Virus record (IMG/VR): IMGVR_UViG_3300033183_000086 | Span: 1-24,114 of that record | From: a virus | Strand: one strand, 5' to 3' | DNA: 24,114 nucleotides | Part shown: positions 19,925 to 24,114 of the stretch, in pieces | How the letters are laid out: the number at the start of each line of letters is the position of its first letter | How positions within the stretch are numbered: the first letter of the stretch is position 1 | Translations under genes and position numbers: made by a program | Notes under the pieces: model-generated | What the model saw: only the letters and a program-made list of their open reading frames with translations | Databases searched by the model: none | What the model was told of the DNA's origin: nothing

Positions 19925-20220
19925 TGCTTACAACTGGTGACGTTCAAAAAATGAAAAGAATGGGCGTCACCGTCATCTATTCGAATTGTGAACCTATTGC
20001 AGCTAACGATAAGAGTCTTCCCAGTTCAAGTTACTTGGTAACATGTAAAGAAGGTGATGATCAATGGTATGACGTTGTGTTGGGACTACAGGTTCCAATC
20101 TTTGATGCGTACCATGAAGTGTTTGGACACAATGTAATCCAGAAATGGAGATGGACTGACGGGACGTGTAACCCAAAACTTTGGGCTGCTAGAAATGAAC
20201 CTGAAAAGAAAAAGAAATGA
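19924..20220 (+). CDS. 98-aa conserved hypothetical protein
   Basis: Its ATG overlaps the previous stop (TGATG). Beta-rich N-terminal half (VTVIYSNCEPIAAND, SSYLVTCKEGDDQWYDVVLG) and a Lys-rich tail. Two Cys, several Trp, no signal peptide. Function unknown. ATGA with the next gene. Confidence 0.75.
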   Translation: MLTTGDVQKMKRMGVTVIYSNCEPIAANDKSLPSSSYLVTCKEGDDQWYDVVLGLQVPIFDAYHEVFGHNVIQKWRWTDGTCNPKLWAARNEPEKKKK

Positions 20221-20519
20221 CTGAAGAAAACAAACAACTTGGTCTAGGTGGTGGTGGTTACAAACCAGAATTCAAGGTCGCTGAGAACAGTGGTTTCGTC
20301 GGCGGCCGTGATATGGTTGATGATGTTGAGGTATCTGATCCCCGACAAAATCTTGACAACTACACCGTCAACATGGAAGAGATGAAAAAGGTTGTCAAGA
20401 AGTATAAAAAACTGAAGAAGTATACAAAGTCAAACTTATTTCAAATTCAAAAACTCAGTGGTCAAGAGACAATCATTGACAAACTCACTAGAGAATTTAA
20501 TGAGAATCCAGAAGTGTAA
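20217..20519 (+). CDS. 100-aa hypothetical protein with helical coiled-coil end
   Basis: ATGA with the upstream gene. A Gly-rich start (LGLGGGGYKPEF), then an acidic linker, then a Lys-rich heptad-like helix (MEEMKKVVKKYKKLKKYTKSN). It ends the long run of small genes; a 154-nt gap follows. No known motif. Confidence 0.72.
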   Translation: MTEENKQLGLGGGGYKPEFKVAENSGFVGGRDMVDDVEVSDPRQNLDNYTVNMEEMKKVVKKYKKLKKYTKSNLFQIQKLSGQETIIDKLTREFNENPEV

Positions 20520-20573
20520 CTGTTAGGGGCTTCAATCTGTGTCTGGGGAGATAATGATGATTTTCTTAATTCT

Positions 20574-20595
20574 TTGATACATCAAGTTGTATCAA
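20574..20595 (+). repeat. Inverted repeat TTGATAC / GTATCAA
   Basis: TTGATAC (20574-20580) and GTATCAA (20589-20595) are exact inverted copies separated by 8 nt. There is no following T run, so it is not a typical terminator. The half-site TGATAC/GTATCA also forms the palindrome at 21505-21521. It could be an operator for the promoter at 20628. Confidence 0.5.
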
Positions 20596-20627
20596 GATAA
20601 ACATTTTAGTGTAATTTGTTACAGCTC

Positions 20628-20656
20628 TTGCCTATATAAAGCTCAAAGGGTATACT
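20628..20656 (+). promoter_or_regulatory. Candidate sigma70-like promoter
   Basis: TTGCCT (20628-20633), 17 nt, TATACT (20651-20656). It lies in the 154-nt gap before the 60-aa gene at 20674. A TATATAAAG stretch inside the spacer adds AT-rich character. It is weaker than the promoters at 13253 and 10923. Confidence 0.4.
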
Positions 20657-20673
20657 GCCCTTACGTTCATCCT

Positions 20674-20856
20674 ATGATCTTACCTCTACTACTGGCATTG
20701 TCCGTACCAGAGCCATCACTGATGACTTGTGATCAGTTTGAGTGGTTAGTTGAGGGAACTTTGGAAACAAAATCTCTTTCTATTTCGGAAAAGATTTATT
20801 TTATCCAGAGTTATGCTAGATGGACAGATCCATCATGTTTTGAGGAAGAAAAATAG
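20674..20856 (+). CDS. 60-aa small secreted protein
   Basis: ATG 20674 is chosen because a signal-like segment follows directly (MILPLLLALSVPEPS); the longer in-frame extension to 20587 would cover the promoter. The mature part is acidic with two Cys (MTCDQFEWLVEGTLET, SCFEEEK). Its TAG shares its last base with the riboswitch-like element. Function unknown. Confidence 0.6.
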   Translation: MILPLLLALSVPEPSLMTCDQFEWLVEGTLETKSLSISEKIYFIQSYARWTDPSCFEEEK

Positions 20857-20957
20857 GACGCAAGTAGGACGACGCGGAACGGATCGTTCATCGGGAAACC
20901 GACGCAAACGCCGCCCGAAGGAACGGGATCTAACCAATCTCATTTCTTTGGAGAAAT
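20856..20957 (+). ncRNA. Glutamine-riboswitch-like (glnA / Downstream-peptide) RNA with SD-masking hairpin
   Basis: Conserved blocks of this RNA class are visible: GGACGCAAGTAGG (20856-20868), CGTTCATC (20885-20892) and CCGAAGGAACG (20915-20925). CGTTC pairs with GAACG (20921-20925) as P1, and CGG-GAAA-CCG forms P2. The class binds glutamine in cyanobacteria and phages, and often precedes short ORFs. Here the GGACGCAAGTAGG block lies before P1, not inside it, while P1 encloses a variant (GACGCAAACG), so it may be a tandem or permuted copy. ATTTCT (20942-20947) pairs with AGAAAT (20952-20957), with part of the GGAG ribosome-binding site (20950-20953) in the loop, a plausible expression platform. 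Confidence 0.65.
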
Positions 20958-20960
20958 CTC

Positions 20961-21089
20961 ATGTCTAAAGTCGTTTACCGTGGTCAAGCTTACGATACCG
21001 AAGTTCGTAAGCAACAACAGGCCCAACAACAACCTCAACAGTACAACGAGACCTATCGTGGTATCAAGTATGTTAAGGAGGGTAAGTGA
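20961..21089 (+). CDS. 42-aa YRG-motif peptide (DUF4278-like), riboswitch-controlled
   Basis: GGAG at 20950-20953 lies 7 nt before the ATG. Two copies of a Y-R-G-x-x-Y motif (VYRGQAYDT at 5-13 and TYRGIKYVK near 32-40) flank a Gln-rich linker (QQQAQQQPQQ). Short proteins with this motif are common in marine cyanobacteria, where they are grouped as DUF4278. It is the small ORF expected downstream of a Downstream-peptide RNA. Its role is unknown; nitrogen-status response is inferred from the RNA. Confidence 0.75.
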   Translation: MSKVVYRGQAYDTEVRKQQQAQQQPQQYNETYRGIKYVKEGK

Positions 21090-21199
21090 TGCAGAAACTC
21101 AATTTCCTTCAACTCATTAAAGAGAAGAAGCAAAAAGAAGATCGCCGTCACAAAGCCGAACTCTGCATGGCAGGTAACTGCCAGGTGGTGAAAAAATGA
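21089..21199 (+). CDS. 36-aa basic mini-protein
   Basis: Overlaps the YRG gene stop (TGATG), with GGAGG upstream inside that gene. Highly basic helix (KEKKQKEDRRHKAE) with two Cys (CMAGNC) at the end. Could bind nucleic acid or metal. No family recognised; likely co-translated under the same riboswitch. Confidence 0.55.
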   Translation: MQKLNFLQLIKEKKQKEDRRHKAELCMAGNCQVVKK

Positions 21200-21282
21200 T
21201 TCCGTTAATTAGTGGGATCGTTTTTGGTTCAACTGCCTTCATTCTTTTGATCTATGCGGAAGTTCTATTACTGAATAGGTAA
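21196..21282 (+). CDS. 28-aa single-helix membrane peptide
   Basis: ATGA with the previous gene. One hydrophobic helix (LISGIVFGSTAFILLIYAEVLLL) ending in NR. No family recognised. Stop overlaps the next ATG (TAATG). Confidence 0.5.
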   Translation: MIPLISGIVFGSTAFILLIYAEVLLLNR

Positions 21283-21437
21283 TGGAAAACTATCGATATC
21301 ACTATGATGATATGGATAAAGACAACAGGCCACCAGCTTGTTATCAACTAACGTACAGAGGTTGTAACTACTGGTCATGTTATCTCATTCGTTTGGATGA
21401 GTGGTTTGACAAAATCTTCGATTTGAAGGGGGACTAA
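21282..21437 (+). CDS. 51-aa mini-protein with one YRG motif
   Basis: TAATG overlap upstream. An acidic Tyr-rich start (MENYRYHYDDMDKDNRPPACYQ), then LTYRGCNYW, a single copy of the Y-R-G-x-x-Y motif seen in the 42-aa peptide, then a Trp/Asp-rich end. Three Cys. Its TAA sits in the loop of the terminator hairpin. It is the last gene of the riboswitch unit. Confidence 0.6.
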   Translation: MENYRYHYDDMDKDNRPPACYQLTYRGCNYWSCYLIRLDEWFDKIFDLKGD

Positions 21438-21452
21438 TGTCTCCCTTTTTTT
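21426..21452 (+). terminator. Intrinsic terminator of the riboswitch unit
   Basis: AAGGGGGAC (21426-21434), TAAT loop, GTCTCCCTT (21439-21447) with one G-T pair, then a T run to 21452. The stop codon of the 51-aa gene is in the loop. Confidence 0.9.
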
Positions 21453-21490
21453 GTCTTCAAACCTTAACAAAATCTAAAAAATTCAGTTAC

Positions 21491-21522
21491 AGTGGATACA
21501 GAAGTGTATCATAGTGATACAG
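21491..21522 (+). repeat. Repeat cluster with perfect palindrome TGTATCA-TAG-TGATACA
   Basis: TGTATCA (21505-21511), three bases, TGATACA (21515-21521): a perfect 7-bp inverted repeat. AGTG-GATACAG (21491-21501) and AGTGATACAG (21513-21522) are also direct repeats 22 bp apart. An AT-rich stretch (TAAAATATAGAT, 21523-21534) follows, which could hold a -10. The half-site matches the repeat at 20574-20595. Probably a protein-binding site controlling the 27-aa gene. Confidence 0.5.
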
Positions 21523-21559
21523 TAAAATATAGATAGTTATGAACAATGGAGGAAAAACG

Positions 21560-21643
21560 ATGAACTACACTGGATCGTTTCTAATCGTTGGAACATTGAT
21601 GTCTCTTTTCTTCGGGTGGCCCATTGCGACCCTTATACCATGA
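21560..21643 (+). CDS. 27-aa membrane peptide with a strong ribosome-binding site
   Basis: GGAGG (21548-21552) lies 7 nt before the ATG, the clearest Shine-Dalgarno for any mini-gene here. The peptide is one hydrophobic helix (FLIVGTLMSLFFGWPIATLI) ending in Pro. It sits alone between two terminators with its own putative promoter and operator. No family recognised. Confidence 0.62.
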   Translation: MNYTGSFLIVGTLMSLFFGWPIATLIP

Positions 21644-21663
21644 CACTTCCTGAATAAGCTCTG

Positions 21664-21691
21664 AGAGGGTCCTTAGTGACCCTCTTTTTTT
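21664..21691 (+). terminator. Intrinsic terminator after the 27-aa gene
   Basis: AGAGGGTC (21664-21671), CTTAGT loop, GACCCTCT (21678-21685), then a T run to 21691. Confidence 0.93.
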
Positions 21692-21739
21692 GTGTAAATA
21701 GTTACGGTAGTCACGGGCACACAACCCCTATGGGTATGA

Positions 21740-21988
21740 GTGTACAGAGAACCGCATTTGCAGCGTAAATCCAACGAGTGCGCTGAGATCTGGAAGGAAT
21801 GGTATGAGTGGCGTTACAACCGCCCTGAGGACCCTCTGGCACCCTCTGTGGCTAGGGAGATGAGGTGTCGGTGGGGTCAGTGTGCAGAAGAACTTGGAGA
21901 GATGATTCAGGAGACTTTAAGGACTGATCCTCATTACAAGGGCTGGGAGAAACTGGCAAGACTTGACAAGAAGCGGAAACCTAGATAG
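21740..21988 (+). CDS. 82-aa basic hypothetical protein with non-ATG start
   Basis: The frame opens at GTG 21740, directly after an in-frame TGA; TTG 21758 is the alternative. No ATG is available. The protein is rich in Arg, Trp and Glu (NECAEIWKEWYEWRYNRPEDPLAPSVAREMRCRWGQCAEEL), helical, with three Cys. It comes after a terminator, so a promoter is expected in 21692-21739; only a poor late-like TGTAAATA (21693-21700) is visible. Start and expression are less certain than for neighbours. Confidence 0.6.
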   Translation: MYREPHLQRKSNECAEIWKEWYEWRYNRPEDPLAPSVAREMRCRWGQCAEELGEMIQETLRTDPHYKGWEKLARLDKKRKPR

Positions 21989-22014
21989 AATAACTCTGCC
22001 AGGGTTCAAGGGAC

Positions 22015-22179
22015 ATGAACAAAGCTAAACTTAAAGTTCTCTTAGCCGCTCTAAAGGAGGTTGTAGAGGAACTAGAATCTGAAGTGTATTCAGATACCGA
22101 TTCCTATCTCAAAGAGATAGATTACAAACTCACAGATTACGATGAGGTATGGGACGATGACGACGGCTATCCAGACTGA
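22015..22179 (+). CDS. 54-aa acidic cyanophage mini-protein
   Basis: CAAGGGA lies upstream of ATG 22015. A Lys-rich helix (NKAKLKVLLAALKEVVEELESEVYSD) leads into a very acidic tail ending WDDDDGYPD. Similar proteins are, by my recollection, frequent in cyanomyoviruses with no known role. The acidic tail could act as a nucleic-acid mimic, but this is speculation. Ends 4 nt before the oxygenase gene. Confidence 0.72.
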   Translation: MNKAKLKVLLAALKEVVEELESEVYSDTDSYLKEIDYKLTDYDEVWDDDDGYPD

Positions 22180-22183
22180 TTGT

Positions 22184-22804
22184 ATGAAGATACAATACTT
22201 AGAGAATGAATTTCCTTACATCATCATTGATGATACATATGATGAATTTGAATTAAATTTAATCTGGGAAGAGCTTAATTTTTTATGTCATCCACACAAA
22301 TTAGAGAGTGACCCAGGAACTACTAATTCTGCCTTGAGGTCAGACGGGACACCAAAGAAAAACAACATGTGTCTATTTTTAGACGATGTTTATACAAATA
22401 GAAATACATCTAACATTCTTGGTATCAATAGAAAACTATTGTCTAATGAGTTGTTTTTTCTTAAACAACATCCCAGTTGGTTTTTCAAAGAGTTCATGTG
22501 TAACTATGACACAACTCTAATTTCATATTATGAAGACAGTAACTACTATGAACGACATTACGATCATTGCATAGTTACAATGTTGACTTGGTTGTTTAAT
22601 GAGCCAAAAAAATTCAGTGGAGGGGATGTAAATCTGCACTATAAAGATAACGTTACTAAGATTGAGTGCCTAAACAATAGGACACTAATTATTCCCTCAA
22701 TGATTAATCACTCTGTTGATAAAGTTGAGATGTCTGAGAGTGATATGTTTAAACAACAAGGTAGAATTTGTATCAGTCAATTTTTGAGTTTTAGAGATGG
22801 TTAA
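22184..22804 (+). CDS. 2OG-Fe(II) oxygenase-like protein 1
   Basis: 206 aa from ATG 22184; an earlier in-frame start at 22142 would overlap the previous gene. It has the double-stranded beta-helix iron triad: HYD at 125-127 (H125, D127), distal H176 (PSMINHSVDKVE) and R194 (GRICISQF) for 2-oxoglutarate. FSGGDVNLH (144-152) sits between them as in prolyl-4-hydroxylase relatives. Cyanophages often encode such enzymes; their substrates are mostly unknown. Local AT content is higher than in psbA or pstS. Confidence 0.87.
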   Translation: MKIQYLENEFPYIIIDDTYDEFELNLIWEELNFLCHPHKLESDPGTTNSALRSDGTPKKNNMCLFLDDVYTNRNTSNILGINRKLLSNELFFLKQHPSWFFKEFMCNYDTTLISYYEDSNYYERHYDHCIVTMLTWLFNEPKKFSGGDVNLHYKDNVTKIECLNNRTLIIPSMINHSVDKVEMSESDMFKQQGRICISQFLSFRDG

Positions 22805-23045
22805 ATCAATTGAAACTGACTGGAGATACAGTGACAGTCGCATGAAACTGAGACAAGAAGTTCTAAGTATTCTCCTTGAGAAGTATGGTAAAGAACTCAA
22901 TGAAGATGGATCACCAAAACATTCATCTCAATCAATTTATGAGTGTGCCCATGATTGGGTCTCTCAAGGGAATGAGATCTGTGCTGGTGTGGTTGCATTT
23001 TACAAAGCTTATTACACAGACTACGGAAGGTATCGCAATGTATGA
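22797..23045 (+). CDS. 82-aa conserved hypothetical protein
   Basis: Overlaps the oxygenase gene by 8 nt. Helical, with HSSQSIYECAHDWVSQGNEICAGVVAFYKAYYTDYG in the second half; Cys and His placed in a helix pair. No catalytic motif recognised. The stop overlaps the next ATG region by 8 nt. Confidence 0.74.
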   Translation: MVKSIETDWRYSDSRMKLRQEVLSILLEKYGKELNEDGSPKHSSQSIYECAHDWVSQGNEICAGVVAFYKAYYTDYGRYRNV

Positions 23046-23226
23046 AGATCTAGATTGTTTCGAAAAAGCCTTAGCACACTTTGGAACTAGGGTAGATATC
23101 TTTATTGCCTTAGAGATGGGTGATAAGATAGACTCTGAGACTGCCTACCAAATGATCAAGAAAGAACTCAAGGAGTTAAAGAGAGTTCGCAAACAACACA
23201 AAGAAACCAACTGTGAGGATTGTTAA
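23038..23226 (+). CDS. 62-aa helical hypothetical protein
   Basis: ATG 23038 is chosen; the longer in-frame extension lies inside the previous gene. Helical protein (CFEKALAHFGTRVDIFIALEMGDKI, AYQMIKKELKELKRVRKQHK) ending CEDC, a possible metal-binding pair. Its TAA overlaps the thyX ATG (TAATG). Confidence 0.7.
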   Translation: MYEDLDCFEKALAHFGTRVDIFIALEMGDKIDSETAYQMIKKELKELKRVRKQHKETNCEDC

Positions 23227-23867
23227 TGACTGTCAAACTTGTAAGTGTCACTCCTGATGCTGAACAAACTATGGCCTATGTGGCACGGGTGAGTAACCCT
23301 GCCAATCAGGACAATGATAACTATGCAGGTCTTCTGCGTTACTGTATCAAACATGATCACTGGAGTGTGTTTGAACAATCGTTCATGACTCTGGAGATTG
23401 AGACCACCCGTGCAATCGCGGCCCAAATACTCCGTCACCGTTCGTTCACATTTCAAGAGTTTTCCCAACGGTATGCTGATTCTTCCCTACTCTCGAAGGC
23501 GATCCCTCTTCCAGAACTCCGTCGTCAGGACACGAAGAATCGTCAAAACTCTATTGATGACTTGGATCAAGAAACGATTGACCTTCTGACCCGACAGATG
23601 GATACTCTCTTCTCTTCATCGATGGCTCTGTATCAACAGATGTTGGATCGTGGAGTTGCAAAAGAGTGTGCTCGTAATGTGTTGCCTCTGTGTACTCCTA
23701 CCCGTATTTACATGAGTGGCTCTTGCCGTTCTTGGATCCATTACATTAATCTTCGTTCTGCAAATGGAACCCAGAAAGAACACATGGTAGTTGCAGAAGC
23801 TTGTAAGAAAGTATTTGTCGAACAGTTCCCCACCGTTGCAGAAGCTCTTGAATGGACTACAAAGTAA
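23226..23867 (+). CDS. thyX: Flavin-dependent thymidylate synthase ThyX
   Basis: 213 aa from ATG 23226; the TTG at 23220 is less likely. The ThyX signature RHRx7S is intact: RHR at 70-72 and S80 (RHRSFTFQEFS). SGSCRSWIHYINLRS near the C-terminus matches the family dUMP/FAD region. It makes dTMP from dUMP with methylene-tetrahydrofolate and FAD, supplying thymidine for phage DNA. It is standard in T4-like cyanophages, together with glutaredoxin and ribonucleotide reductase. The next gene starts in its last codons. Confidence 0.96.
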   Translation: MTVKLVSVTPDAEQTMAYVARVSNPANQDNDNYAGLLRYCIKHDHWSVFEQSFMTLEIETTRAIAAQILRHRSFTFQEFSQRYADSSLLSKAIPLPELRRQDTKNRQNSIDDLDQETIDLLTRQMDTLFSSSMALYQQMLDRGVAKECARNVLPLCTPTRIYMSGSCRSWIHYINLRSANGTQKEHMVVAEACKKVFVEQFPTVAEALEWTTK

Positions 23868-24114
23868 TTGATAATTTTCTATCAGAAGATGAACTGAAAT
23901 ATGTTCAAAATCTTCTGATTTTTAATCCAGACACACCATTCTTCCTTAATCCTACAGTCGCTTCTGATAATGACAGTACGAATAAAATTTGGAACTGGTA
24001 TGGTACTCATGTCTTTTATGACTGGGAAAGACCAATGTCCAATTTTTTCAACGGTGTGTGGGGAATCTTTTCACCAAAATTGAAAGAGTACAAGTCTCTA
24101 ATACGAATCAAAGC
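23852..24114 (+). CDS. 2OG-Fe(II) oxygenase-like protein 2, N-terminal part, cut by window end
   Basis: ATG 23852 overlaps thyX by 16 nt; 87 codons are in the window. The start YKVIDNFLSEDELKYVQNLL has the DNFLSxxEL pattern of 2OG-Fe(II) oxygenases of the prolyl-hydroxylase type, followed by FYDWERPMSNFFNGVWGIF. The iron-binding HxD and distal His would be beyond the edge, so the call depends on the N-terminus only. Confidence 0.6.
   Translation, partial: MDYKVIDNFLSEDELKYVQNLLIFNPDTPFFLNPTVASDNDSTNKIWNWYGTHVFYDWERPMSNFFNGVWGIFSPKLKEYKSLIRIK

Noticed and set aside
1-24114. tRNA genes, CRISPR arrays, insertion sequences or an integrase/attachment site
   Set aside because: Looked for by eye on both strands; no cloverleaf-like block, regular spacer array, transposase or integrase motif was found.

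Overview
The window is a piece of a T4-like cyanophage (cyanomyovirus) genome, most likely one infecting marine Synechococcus or Prochlorococcus. Evidence: phage copies of photosynthesis genes (psbA, petE, two hli), a phosphate-scavenging pstS, glutaredoxin and thyX, many very short overlapping genes, T4-type late promoter boxes (TATAAATA), and every supported gene on the + strand. No rRNA, tRNA, CRISPR array or insertion sequence was seen. No phage structural genes are present, so this is accessory and metabolic territory.

Region 1 (3-8169) is one tightly overlapped glycan cassette. It holds the end of a GDP-mannose-epimerase-like gene, a GT11 fucosyltransferase-like gene, a GT6 (ABO-type) glycosyltransferase, three members of one poorly described family marked by a GQPR motif near the N-terminus, a HAD-nucleotidyltransferase fusion with an internal ribosome-binding site, a second HAD, a short GDPD-like protein, an AbrB-like mini-protein, a GT4 and a GT25. 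Together they could make an activated sugar and assemble or modify a surface glycan on the host or virion.

Region 2 (8170-10285) looks like a phosphate-acquisition module: two small predicted outer-membrane beta-barrels, each preceded by a Pho-box-like pair of 11-bp-spaced repeats, and a pstS lipoprotein gene. Region 3 (10259-13271) is the photosynthesis block: hli, a 25-aa membrane peptide, a second hli, a 51-aa gene, psbA behind a highly structured leader, and petE followed by two tiny membrane peptides and two soluble ORFs. Strong intrinsic terminators separate these units. Two of the terminators overlap sigma70-like promoters for the next unit.

Region 4 (13253-20519) starts at a consensus TTGACA-N16-TATAAT promoter. 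It is a long run of small overlapping genes: a secreted HExxH protein, small secreted or membrane proteins, an HNH endonuclease, an array of very short acidic proteins joined by a repeated ATGACTGAC junction, glutaredoxin, and conserved T4-like cyanophage hypotheticals. Region 5 (20520-21720) has TGATAC/GTATCA inverted repeats and an RNA resembling the glutamine riboswitch / Downstream-peptide class, placed before a 42-aa YRG-motif peptide and three more mini-genes. Region 6 (21740-24114) has small hypotheticals, two 2OG-Fe(II)-oxygenase-like genes (the second cut by the window edge) and thyX.

The most notable items are the riboswitch-peptide unit, the Pho-box/porin/pstS module, the psbA leader with its stacked hairpins, and the glycan cassette with its fusion enzyme and GQPR family. 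All function calls were made by eye from sequence motifs; no database search was run.
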